A stretch of DNA of 64,000 bases from Xenorhabdus sp. BG5 (GCF_015163665.1 NZ_JADEUG010000009.1:60743-124742); one strand, 5' to 3'; positions 51,317-58,423 are shown, counted from the first letter of the stretch. Notes: generated from the letters alone by a model not told the origin. Numbers and translations are program-made.

Positions 51317-51369
51317 ATAAGAATAAATATCCTAAAATTGTGTACATTAAAACATCAATAGGTAATGTT

Positions 51370-51615
51370 ATGGAACAAATTAACATCTACGATGCAAAAA
51401 CCAACCTATCCAGAATTGTTCAGAAAGTCGCCCGCACCGGAGAACCGGTCGTGATCGCCAAAAATGGTCATGCACTGGTTAAAGTTATTGCATACAGAGA
51501 AGAGCAGCCCAAACGCAAATTAGGCTTCCTCAAAGGCAAGGGTAGTGTTCCCGCCAATTTTGACGATATGAACAGCGCCGAAATTGTTGATATGTGCGAA
51601 GGGAAATATTCATAG
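51370..51615 (+). CDS. Phd/YefM-type antitoxin
   Basis: 81 aa from the ATG at 51370 (MEQINIYDAKTNLSRIVQKV), the normal start for the family; the frame is open 44 codons further upstream without a ribosome site. The N-terminal Phd fold (YDAKTNLSRIV, GEPVVIAKNGHALVKVI) binds DNA and the C-terminal tail neutralises the toxin. Its stop codon shares a base with the GTG of the PIN toxin (TAGTG at 51613-51617). Confidence 0.9.
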   Translation: MEQINIYDAKTNLSRIVQKVARTGEPVVIAKNGHALVKVIAYREEQPKRKLGFLKGKGSVPANFDDMNSAEIVDMCEGKYS

Positions 51616-52016
51616 TGGAATTCCTGTTAGATACCAACATATTGCTGTTTATGGCATATGAACCGGAAAAACTGAAAGCTGATCTTACTGATCTGCTGGA
51701 AGATACCAGCAAAACCTTGTGTTTTAGCGCGGCGTCTATATGGGAGGTGGTCATTAAAAGCAATTTAAACAAACCTGATTTTTCCATAGATTCCGAACAG
51801 TTCAGGGATGGGCTGTTTGACGCTGGTTTGATTGAAATCCCCATTAAAAGCGATCATACGCTCGTTGTATGCGATTTACCGGAACAGTTACATAAAGACC
51901 CATTTGATCGGTTAATTGTCGCTCAGGCAAAACACAACAAGATTCCACTCATCACGAATGATGACAAGTTAATCGATTTTGTCAGCGATTATATTACCGT
52001 CATCCCTAATCGATGA
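51615..52016 (+). CDS. PIN-domain (VapC-type) ribonuclease toxin
   Basis: 133 aa starting at GTG 51615 (VEFLLDTNILLFMAYEPEKL). The PIN acidic set is present: Asp in LLDTN, Glu in IWEVVIK, Asp in KDPFDRLIVAQA and Asp in LITNDDKL. VapC toxins are Mg2+-dependent RNases that typically cleave tRNA or rRNA. It is coupled to the Phd-type antitoxin, a common mixed Phd/PIN pairing. All four acids are present, so the pair looks intact. Confidence 0.92.
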   Translation: MEFLLDTNILLFMAYEPEKLKADLTDLLEDTSKTLCFSAASIWEVVIKSNLNKPDFSIDSEQFRDGLFDAGLIEIPIKSDHTLVVCDLPEQLHKDPFDRLIVAQAKHNKIPLITNDDKLIDFVSDYITVIPNR

Positions 52017-52187
52017 CACTGCTCTCTCCAAGTGGGACCGTGGTCCCACCCTATTCTGTTATTTTATGAACGGATAATCACGCTTTGATAGGATTGACAA
52101 GTACCTGAGAGTTGTGTATCAGTCTGTTCTGTTTATATAGGATCACGCCAGTGCAGTACAAATATTCACAACTTATAAGGTGCTAAA

Positions 52188-52814
52188 ATGGCAGAAAATC
52201 ATCCACGTCCACGAGGCCGCCCCACCATTCCAGAGCAAGTCTTACGCCAAAAAATTCACAACGTCACCTTTCTACTTCTGATTAATCAAGGTTATAACAA
52301 AACAACCATGGATGAGGTTGCTAAAAAAGCCGGCATTGCTAAAAAAACGCTCTACCGTTTTGTCAAAAACCGAGAAGATCTGCTTGAACAAGTGGTTATG
52401 GGTTGGGAAGATAATTTTATTCCCGCTTTTAAGAAAGACGCTAATAATTTTCAGCAATTGATGAAGTCATTGAAAATATTTCTGACTGAAATAGCAGAGA
52501 AATCTTTATCTATAGAAGCAGTAGGATTATTTAAATTATTACAATCTGATTTTCCTCATCGTGAAGTATTATTGGATAAATATCAACAAAGTGGAATTGA
52601 AAAAAGCAGGAATATATTGGCAAATTGGCTTGAGCGCCAGTATCAAAAAGGGTTACTAAAAAAAATGGATTTTCATATTATCAGTGAACTTATCATCTCG
52701 ATGGTAATTGCAGAACCACTCATAAAAATGGCACTGGGTATTCTTCCACCATTGCCAGAAACAGATATGACACCTCGTATTAGTGCAGCGGTTAGTTTGC
52801 TTGAATGTGGGTAA
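52188..52814 (+). CDS. TetR/AcrR-family transcriptional regulator
   Basis: 208 aa. N-terminal helix-turn-helix (RQKIHNVTFLLLINQGYNKT, TMDEVAKKAGIAKKTLYRFV) and an all-helical ligand domain. The start MAENHPRPRGRPTIPEQ is typical of AcrR-like repressors. No target gene is adjacent in the same direction: PIN toxin upstream, coiled-coil cassette convergent downstream. It could control the surface-protein array, but nothing in the sequence proves it. Confidence 0.88.
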   Translation: MAENHPRPRGRPTIPEQVLRQKIHNVTFLLLINQGYNKTTMDEVAKKAGIAKKTLYRFVKNREDLLEQVVMGWEDNFIPAFKKDANNFQQLMKSLKIFLTEIAEKSLSIEAVGLFKLLQSDFPHREVLLDKYQQSGIEKSRNILANWLERQYQKGLLKKMDFHIISELIISMVIAEPLIKMALGILPPLPETDMTPRISAAVSLLECG

Positions 52815-52821
52815 TATTTAT

Positions 52822-53160
52822 TATAATTAAGGCTGAGAAATAAATTCCCAGCCTTTTATTTATCAATAAAATTCATCTTGATATTTTACACAACCATACA
52901 TTATTCTATATTACACTTGTATGTTACCAACAACATAAAGTCGAAATAAATCAATCCGGCCAAGTTAGTGACCTATGGATTGTATTCTTTTTTCCAGCGT
53001 ACTAACTCTCGTTATGATATCGATGATATTCCTTGCATTTTCCTCTGTCATCAGATTTGTCGTATCAAGCAGATCCTTATTAGATTCAATATCCTTTTTG
53101 TTAGCTTCTATAGTATCCTGTACCGTCTGCAATTGGGAACCATTGATAACCTCTTTTGAG
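52822..53160. repeat. ~340-bp direct duplication, copy 1 (terminator plus 3' coding segment)
   Basis: Nearly identical to 53868-54218. It covers a terminator hairpin, the 3' untranslated stretch and the last ~60 codons of a minus-strand gene. Differences are a few substitutions and the TCAA microsatellite present only in copy 2. The duplicated coding part gives the two proteins the same C-terminus (QTVQDTIEANKKDIESNKDL). Confidence 0.9.
52829..52860. terminator. Bidirectional terminator between tetR and the coiled-coil gene
   Basis: AAGGCTGAGAA-ATAAA-TTCCCAGCCTTTTATTT: a stem with one bulge and a T-run on the plus side. The same hairpin recurs at 53876, 55305 and 62403. Confidence 0.8.
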
Positions 53161-53531
53161 AGATTCGCTACGGACTGCTCTAGCGAAGCAACCTTATTAT
53201 CTACTGCTTGCTGATTGGCAGTAATAACGTCAATAGACTTTGAGAAATTCGCTACGGACTGCTCTAGCGAAGCGACCTTATTATCTACCGCTTGCTGATT
53301 GGCAGTAATAGACGTTGAGAGATCCGTTACGGACTTTCTTAGCAAAGGAAGCGTATCATCTAACTCTTGTTTATTGACAGCAATAGCGATTGAGTTATTC
53401 TCAATATCCTTTCTGTTATTCTCAATATCCTTTTTATTATCATCTATAGCTTGCTGCATATATTTCAACAGGGAATCATTAGTTGAATCACTACTTAACC
53501 CAACCGAATCGTTATTTTTTACATCAGACAT
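52965..53531 (-). CDS. Coiled-coil protein sharing its C-terminus with a neighbouring adhesin
   Basis: 188 aa, no signal peptide or membrane anchor (MSDVKNNDSVGLSSDSTNDS). Heptad-rich throughout, with KKDIENNRKDIENN and two copies of ITANQQAVDNKVASLEQSVA, a near-perfect 84-bp internal repeat in the DNA. From SKEVINGSQLQTVQDTIEAN on it is almost identical to the end of the adhesin-like protein at 54032; that junction carries the Yad-type neck motif (V/INGSQL). AGTGAGGAAATT provides a good ribosome site. It looks like a fusion of a cassette 5' region to a trimeric-autotransporter stalk tail. Tail-fibre-like or trimeric coiled-coil protein; function unknown. Confidence 0.75.
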   Translation of the reverse strand: MSDVKNNDSVGLSSDSTNDSLLKYMQQAIDDNKKDIENNRKDIENNSIAIAVNKQELDDTLPLLRKSVTDLSTSITANQQAVDNKVASLEQSVANFSKSIDVITANQQAVDNKVASLEQSVANLSKEVINGSQLQTVQDTIEANKKDIESNKDLLDTTNLMTEENARNIIDIITRVSTLEKRIQSIGH

Positions 53532-53536
53532 AATTT

Positions 53537-53867
53537 CCTCACTTATTATTCATTAAAGTAAAAGGTCGTTTCATCCTACTGCTAAACTGCCAGTTGATAT
53601 TACTTAAGTTAAATTTAATCTCAATAGAATGCAGTCACACAGTAATTAATTCGAATTAATATACGGATTCATATTATAAAACCTGTCTATTCGCCAAGTG
53701 AATAATCTGTTGGAAGGTAAATTCAACGTTTTCTGCTGGTATTCGTTATTATATAGCGATCAGCGCTGTGTTGCTTATCTCATGCACAATACAGTGATAA
53801 TAATCTTTATTGAATATAAACACTATTTTTAATAAACTAATCTAACTATTTATTGTATCTATTTTTA
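53537..53867. repeat. Conserved cassette flank, copy A (upstream region of the coiled-coil gene)
   Basis: No gene. On the minus strand it reads through ATTCACTTGGCGAATA, ATTGAGATTAAATTTAACTT and AAGTAATAT blocks to AGTGAGGAAATT-ATG. The same blocks occur in the same order at 55030-55300 (minus) and 57400-57565 (plus). It presumably carries a shared promoter and leader. Confidence 0.75.
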
Positions 53868-54218
53868 TAATAATTAAGGCTGAGAAATAGATTCCCAGCC
53901 TTTTATTTATCAATAAAATTCATCTTGATATTGTACACAACCATACATTATTCTATATTACACTTGTATGTTACCAACAACATAAATTCGAAATCAATCA
54001 ATCAATCAATCAATCAAGCCAAATTAGTGACCTATGGATTGCACTTTTTTTCCAGCGTACTAACTCTCGTTATGATATCGATGATATTCCTTGCGTTTTC
54101 CTCTGTCATCAGATTTGTCGTATCAAGCAGATCCTTATTAGATTCAATATCCTTTTTGTTAGCTTCTATAGTATCCTGTACCGTCTGCAATTGGGAACCA
54201 TTGATAGCCTCTTTTGAG
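53868..54218. repeat. ~350-bp direct duplication, copy 2
   Basis: Partner of 52822-53160. It includes the terminator at 53876-53908, a (TCAA)n microsatellite of about six units at ~53993-54016 and the shared 3' coding segment of the adhesin-like gene. It ends at CTCTTTTGAG, after which the two genes diverge completely. Confidence 0.9.
53876..53908. terminator. Cassette terminator, copy 2
   Basis: AAGGCTGAGAAATAGATTCCCAGCCTTTT hairpin with T-run; on the minus strand it follows the adhesin-like gene at 54032. Confidence 0.75.
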
Positions 54219-54847
54219 TCAGCCGAAATGTCACCGTCATCAAGATTCACTAGCTTCCGTAGTATCTTTATATCACCGTCAACGTCCTTATGATCGCCAC
54301 TGCTTCCGATTGATACAATATTGTCTTTATCTGCAACAGAATTACTACCTAATGCAACAGAATTATTTGATACTCTAGTAACTATTGACTTACTACCTAA
54401 TGCAACAGAATTGTTTCCATTTACATTAGATTGATATCCTACCGCAATAGCATTGGGAGTGTCAAAGTCAACGCGTGCGTGTGCGCCAATAGCTATACTA
54501 AATTTTGATACAGCTTCAGCTGTATCACCTACTGCCGTTGACCCTACCAAAGACATAGCAGAAGTTCCTAATGCTATCCCCTGTGTTATATTTCTATCTT
54601 TATCACCAACGTTTCCATTTTCATCTGTTGCATAAGGAATTCGGCCATTACTAGAAGACGACAGACTATAGCTATCATTTCCAATCCACGCATGACCGCC
54701 ATCTACATCCTTACAAGCAAGAATGTCTTGGTCTTTCATATTGTTAACACAAACACCAGGAAACAAAACTATATCACTATCAGCATATGATATTATCGGC
54801 GTAAAAAGAATTAATAACATTACTTTATAAAGATTTGTTCTATTCAT
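54032..54847 (-). CDS. Anchor-less trimeric autotransporter-like (YadA head) protein
   Basis: 271 aa from the ATG at 54847 (MNRTNLYKVMLL), 9 bases after GAGGG. Signal peptide ends SYA-DSDIV. YadA-type head repeats follow (GIALGTSAM, AIGAHARV, AIAVGYQSNV, SVALGSKS, SVALGSNSV), then a neck-like SKEAINGSQLQ and the ~60-residue coiled-coil tail shared with the protein at 52965. The four-strand membrane anchor needed for surface export is missing, so the product is probably periplasmic or inactive unless recombined with the complete neighbour at 55524. The MITE copy at 54890 lies in its leader. Confidence 0.8.
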   Translation of the reverse strand: MNRTNLYKVMLLILFTPIISYADSDIVLFPGVCVNNMKDQDILACKDVDGGHAWIGNDSYSLSSSSNGRIPYATDENGNVGDKDRNITQGIALGTSAMSLVGSTAVGDTAEAVSKFSIAIGAHARVDFDTPNAIAVGYQSNVNGNNSVALGSKSIVTRVSNNSVALGSNSVADKDNIVSIGSSGDHKDVDGDIKILRKLVNLDDGDISADSKEAINGSQLQTVQDTIEANKKDIESNKDLLDTTNLMTEENARNIIDIITRVSTLEKKCNP

Positions 54848-54889
54848 TAATAATACCCTCTTTATCAAAAAATTAACCATTGCGTTATA

Positions 54890-54990
54890 TACCAATCCAA
54901 CTTCAAGATGCGTGTTATATTTCCCCGCGCAGCGGGGAAATATAAGGTCTCGCCTCGTCTTTCGGATTGCAATTTGAAGTTTATTGAGTA
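54890..54990. mobile_element. 101-bp MITE-like palindromic repeat, copy 4 (with empty-site evidence)
   Basis: TA-flanked (54888-54889 and 54991-54992). Begins TACCAATCCAACTTCAAG, ends CAATTTGAAGTTTATTGAGTA; core TTTCCCCGCG-CAGC-GGGGAAA. The paralogous leader of the gene at 55524 reads GCGTTATAAATCTCTGA (about 56943-56959), while here GCGTTA-TA [element] TA-CATCTCTGA. The element therefore inserted at a TA dinucleotide and duplicated it. Confidence 0.9.
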
Positions 54991-55029
54991 TACATCTCTG
55001 ATTTATTAAATCATGCAACTTATACATTT

Positions 55030-55300
55030 CATTCTGCTGCTAAATAGCTAGTCGATATTACTTAAGTCAAATTTTTATTACAATAGAATGCTGTCATATA
55101 GCAATTAATTCGCATTAATATCTGGTATTGTATGATAAAATCTGTCTGTTCGGCGAGTGAGTAATCTACTGGAGAGTAAATTCAACTTTTTCTGCTAAAA
55201 ACGTTCAAAATACACAATGCTGTGATAGTAACTTTCGTTGAGTATACATACTCTTTTTAATGAATCATTATAACTATTTATTACATTATCATTTTTATGA
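55030..55300. repeat. Conserved cassette flank, copy B
   Basis: No gene. CTGCTAAATAGCTAGTCGATATTACTTAAGT and later blocks match 53575-53860 and the reverse of 57400-57530. It lies above the adhesin-like gene at 54847, with the MITE between it and the start codon. Followed by the cassette terminator at 55305. Confidence 0.7.
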
Positions 55301-55304
55301 TAAT

Positions 55305-55340
55305 TAAGGCTGAGAAATAGATTCCCAGCCTTTTATTTAT
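55305..55340. terminator. Cassette terminator, copy 3
   Basis: AAGGCTGAGAAATAGATTCCCAGCCTTTT hairpin, identical to 53876-53908. On the minus strand it lies ~185 bp below the complete adhesin gene. Confidence 0.75.
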
Positions 55341-55380
55341 CAGAAGATCTATTTTTATTTTTCCATATGAAAGGTTAAAA

Positions 55381-55501
55381 CCACCGTCTTTAGACGGTGA
55401 CCTTGAATTTAAATATTTTGACGTATGCGCGTTTAGACAGGACTGACGACTTTCAGTCGTCAGTCCTGGCTGCGCTAACCCACCGACTTTAGTCGGTGGT
55501 A
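55381..55501. repeat. Cluster of three hairpins with related ends (possible IS200/IS605 or REP-type remnant)
   Basis: CCACCGTC-TTTA-GACGGTG (55382-55399), AGGACTGACGACT-TTC-AGTCGTCAGTCCT (55439-55467) and CCACCGACT-TTA-GTCGGTGG (55481-55499). The outer two share CCACCG..TTTA..CGGTGG and flank the central long hairpin. No transposase lies between. Such sub-terminal palindromes are typical of IS200/IS605 ends or REP/BIME-like elements; which one cannot be decided here. Confidence 0.6.
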
Positions 55502-55523
55502 GTTTAGATATTATATAACCCTA

Positions 55524-56909
55524 TTACCATTCTATATTTACACCTGCATTATACATTGTTTTTGAGGAGCCTGAGGTTGATACAGCCGCTTTAAATGCCA
55601 CGTTTTCATTAACCCGATATCCTGAACCGACTGCGACAGCCTGATGATCGCCATAGCCACCAAAAGCGACTGACATATTAATGTTGCCAACACCGTAAGG
55701 TTGAAATAATCCATTCATCGCAGCCGACATCGCCAATCCCCTATCTATTTTTTTATCCATCCGGCCAAGTTCGCTATCGACAGAACGCACTTTATTTTCT
55801 AGCGAATCAATTCTATCTGTGTTATTAGCAATTTTACTTGTGTGATCAGCAAGTTGATGCGTATTATTAGCAATCTTACTCGTGTGATCGGCAAGTTGTT
55901 TCGTATTATTAGCAATCTTACTCGTGTGATCGGCAAGTTGTTTCGTATTATTAGCAATCTTACTCGTGTGATCGGCAATATTGCTAGTATTCGTATCAAC
56001 TAATTTATTTGTCGCGTGGAGTTGAGATCCAGTGATAACATCTGTCGATGATTGACTAATTTCGCCTTGTTTAGCACCTGTGATATTTCTATCGCCAACA
56101 TTAAATGTTGTTGCACTCTTGACATAATCACTGAAAACTACTTTTTTATGATCATCAGAGAGCTGAACCAGACCAGCTCCAGTAGTTGCCATGATCTTTA
56201 TAATTTCAGCAGCGTTATCGTTTGCCTTTTTATTTACTTTATGCAATTGGCCACCATTGACAGCATCAGTTGATGATTGGCTAAGATCGCCATCGCCAAC
56301 ACCTGTAATATTTTGCTTGTTAAAGTTAAATACTGCCGGAGCATTAGCAGCATCAGCGACAGATATTATATTATTATTCTTAGAGAATTTAATTAGATTA
56401 ATTCCATGATCTTTAATAGTATTAGTGTTGCCTTCCACCTTTTGTTTTATTCCAAACAATTGACCACCATTGACAGCGTCCGTTGAATTTTTCGAAATCT
56501 CACCAGAAGTAAGGTAAATTATCTTCCGTGTTACATTGGTACTTTTATTTCCTATTGATACAACATAACTCTCATTTGCAAGTGAACTATCACCTAACGC
56601 AATAGAATTAGTTGCGCCTGGATTTACGTAACTATTATTTCCCAGTGCAACAGAAGACGCTGCGTTTACAGTAGTATTGTTTCCCACCGCAATAGAATTA
56701 GTTGCTTTCTGGTCGTTAACACTTGCGTTTTTACCAATAGCTATCCCCTCGTTTACATGTGAGTTAGCGCTTGTACCACATATCACAGAATCCTTCGACA
56801 CAGGAGTAGTTGACACAGCACAATCATTTCCCTTTGCTATACTTGTATATGCCACTATCGGAGTAAAAAGAATTAATAATATTGCCTTATAAAGTTTTGT
56901 TCTATTCAT
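55524..56909 (-). CDS. Trimeric autotransporter adhesin (YadA family), complete
   Basis: 461 aa from the ATG at 56909 (MNRTKLYKAILL), after GAGGG. Signal peptide (ends near VAYTSIAKG), head repeats (SIAVGNNTTV, SVALGNNSYV, SIALGDSSL), three neck motifs (STDAVNGGQL twice; STDVITGSQLH), and a stalk with 14-residue repeats NTKQLADHTSKIAN. The four-strand YadA anchor (GLAMSAAMNGLFQPYG, YRVNENVAFKAAVS) ends in W. Type Vc secretion: the trimer anchors itself in the outer membrane and displays the head for adhesion. Leader and signal peptide match the anchor-less protein at 54032. Confidence 0.93.
   Translation of the reverse strand: MNRTKLYKAILLILFTPIVAYTSIAKGNDCAVSTTPVSKDSVICGTSANSHVNEGIAIGKNASVNDQKATNSIAVGNNTTVNAASSVALGNNSYVNPGATNSIALGDSSLANESYVVSIGNKSTNVTRKIIYLTSGEISKNSTDAVNGGQLFGIKQKVEGNTNTIKDHGINLIKFSKNNNIISVADAANAPAVFNFNKQNITGVGDGDLSQSSTDAVNGGQLHKVNKKANDNAAEIIKIMATTGAGLVQLSDDHKKVVFSDYVKSATTFNVGDRNITGAKQGEISQSSTDVITGSQLHATNKLVDTNTSNIADHTSKIANNTKQLADHTSKIANNTKQLADHTSKIANNTHQLADHTSKIANNTDRIDSLENKVRSVDSELGRMDKKIDRGLAMSAAMNGLFQPYGVGNINMSVAFGGYGDHQAVAVGSGYRVNENVAFKAAVSTSGSSKTMYNAGVNIEW
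55819..55986. repeat. Four tandem 42-bp repeats inside the adhesin stalk
   Basis: Units at 55819-55860, 55861-55902, 55903-55944 and 55945-55986; the middle two are identical over all 42 bp. Each encodes 14 residues (NTKQLADHTSKIAN), so copy changes keep the frame and alter stalk length. Confidence 0.9.
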
Positions 56910-57565
56910 CAATGACACCCTCTTTATTGGAAAATTGACCACTGCGTTATAAATCTCTGACTGACTAAATCACGTAACCTATATAAAAAATCCAAATACA
57001 TAAGTTACAGTAGGCGGTAGCAAGTCAGTAATAAATTCACATTAGTAAACTTAATAGATAAAATTTTTACTTCCACAAAACTTTACACCAAAAATAGTTA
57101 TTTTTTGGTATTTTATATCGCGTACTTTATATTTTTATTAATTTACAACGAATTGCATCACGTAATTATTGGTTATACAGTTAATAACTTGATTTAAATT
57201 TAACATGTGTATTTTTATCTTTATAATTCAGCCTATTTGAAGTTTTTTTTTAGAAAAAAACAAAATGGAACATGTATTCGATAATTAGGTTTCTCATTAA
57301 AAATAATATTCATGTTCCATGGAGGTTATTATCACTGTATTGTGCATTTAGGATTTTATCAGCAGCAAATTTTAAATTTACCCTCCAGCCGATTATTCAC
57401 TTGGCGAATAAACATATTTTATAATAAAACGCCAGATATTAATGCGAATAATTACTATCTCCCTGCATTTTATTGAGATTAAATTTAACTTAAGTAATAT
57501 TGACTAGCGATTTAGCAGCAGGATGAAGTGGCCTTTAACTTTATTGATTAATAAGTGAGGAAATT
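56910..57565. other. Divergent intergenic region between adhesin and DUF2829 genes
   Basis: 656 bp, very AT-rich. It holds the adhesin leader (minus) with the MITE empty site near 56946. A long-spaced inverted repeat, ATGGAACATG / CATGTTCCAT (57265-57274 and 57311-57320), follows. From ~57375 on lies cassette flank copy C, matching 53540-53720 in inverse orientation up to the ATG. No coding signal was seen. Confidence 0.6.
57375..57565. repeat. Conserved cassette flank, copy C (upstream of DUF2829 gene)
   Basis: GATTATTCACTTGGCGAATA, TTATTGAGATTAAATTTAAC, AAGTAATAT and AATAAGTGAGGAAATT-ATGTCTGA match the upstream DNA and first codons of the minus-strand gene at 53531. The two unrelated proteins thus share promoter, leader and the start MS(D/E)V. 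Confidence 0.85.
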
Positions 57566-57928
57566 ATGTCTGAGGTAAATAAGCTAGAAAATAATGCTGA
57601 TCAACAATGCTCATTAGACCCTACTCAATATAAGGTTCAGGTTGATAATGTAGCACCCGTTGGCACTTGTCCGTGGGCACTGATTCAAGTGTATTTAGGA
57701 AAACAGGTACATCGCAGTGGCTGGAATGCCCCTGAAGAATACATGCGTCTTGCCTATAAAATGGAGGCTGGTAGCAACAATAAAGGAAATCCTTATATTG
57801 AGAAAAGCGATCAAGATGGATTTTGGGCAATTTGGAAACCAACGCCGGAAGATTTAGTGGCTTGTGACTGGAAATTGCTAGAGTCGGCTTCAGGTGGTTC
57901 AGGTGGTTCAGGGGGTTCAGGGGGTTGA
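57566..57928 (+). CDS. DUF2829 (Tad2-like) domain protein with Gly-Gly-Ser linker, ends at in-frame TGA
   Basis: 120 aa. Residues ~36-106 match the DUF2829 fold used by Thoeris anti-defence protein Tad2: PWALIQVYLGKQVHRSGWN, PYIEKSDQDGFWAIWKPTPE, DLVACDWKLLE, with Arg50, Trp53, Trp90 and Asp101-Trp102 in family positions. Residues 109-120 are (GGS)n. The frame stays open past the TGA at 57926-57928, continuing GGSGGSKDIMLSFDLTLG into the next entry, and the TGA falls exactly on a Ser (TCA) position of the GGS period. The gene was therefore once one 285-residue two-domain protein, or is read through. Tad2 sequesters a nucleotide signal; that role here is inference. Confidence 0.8.
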   Translation: MSEVNKLENNADQQCSLDPTQYKVQVDNVAPVGTCPWALIQVYLGKQVHRSGWNAPEEYMRLAYKMEAGSNNKGNPYIEKSDQDGFWAIWKPTPEDLVACDWKLLESASGGSGGSGGSGG

Positions 57929-57955
57929 GGGGGGTCAGGTGGTTCAAAGGATATC

Positions 57956-58423
57956 ATGCTGTCTTTCGATCTCACATTAGGGGCTGCTAAAAATGGGGAG
58001 GATATAGAATATTGGGGTTATACAAGTGACAATCAACCTAATATTGGTTCTTTAACTGGGTTGCAACCTAATACAGATATTGAACATATTTCGGAGTTCC
58101 GTTTTGAGGGTGGGACTCTGAAGGGAGGTAAAGACACTAGGAAAAATTCTACCTCACTGTCTTTATATATATCCTCTAATCAGAATAGCTATCAGAAAGT
58201 AATGGCACTTCTTAATAAAACTCTTTATGTCACTGTTGATAATGTAACTTATAATCTTAGGATTGACAGTCCTGGTAAAATACATGGAGACAATGCCAGT
58301 TATACATGTCACGTCGTTTACACAGAAGACGCTGAAGGCTCTGAGATATACAAATTAAGTGACATATTGAAGCAACAAATAGGCCAAACCAAACATTTTA
58401 GCCTCAAGTGGAGTGATAATTAA
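57956..58423 (+). CDS. C-terminal domain of the split DUF2829 protein, unknown fold
   Basis: 155 aa from the ATG at 57956, in the same frame as the upstream half (390 bases from its start) and joined to it by a GGSGGSKDI stretch. No ribosome site precedes this ATG, which argues for read-through or decay rather than an independent gene. It is rich in beta-prone segments (TSLSLYISSNQNSYQKVMAL, LYVTVDNVTYNLRID, SYTCHVVYTED) and has no signal peptide. I do not recognise a family; a beta-sandwich binding or effector domain is a guess. A hairpin with T-rich tail follows near 58508-58570. Confidence 0.6.
   Translation: MLSFDLTLGAAKNGEDIEYWGYTSDNQPNIGSLTGLQPNTDIEHISEFRFEGGTLKGGKDTRKNSTSLSLYISSNQNSYQKVMALLNKTLYVTVDNVTYNLRIDSPGKIHGDNASYTCHVVYTEDAEGSEIYKLSDILKQQIGQTKHFSLKWSDN

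Larger units (their letters stand above)
50935..51369. other. Porin / antitoxin intergenic region
   Basis: 435 bp, AT-rich. It holds the porin promoter on the minus strand and the CRP-like palindrome at 51144-51159. A short hairpin, GGTCTGGTCAAC-TTGACCAGACT (about 51292-51315), lies 55 bp before the antitoxin start and may be its operator or an upstream terminator. Confidence 0.5.

Noticed and set aside
55381..55501. Hairpin cluster as a CRISPR or tRNA
   Set aside because: Only three hairpins of differing sequence, no constant spacer length, and no cloverleaf or CCA end.
55819..55986. Regular 42-bp repeats resembling a CRISPR array
   Set aside because: There are no unique spacers; the repeats are contiguous, in frame and code for stalk residues of a trimeric autotransporter. 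No cas genes are present.
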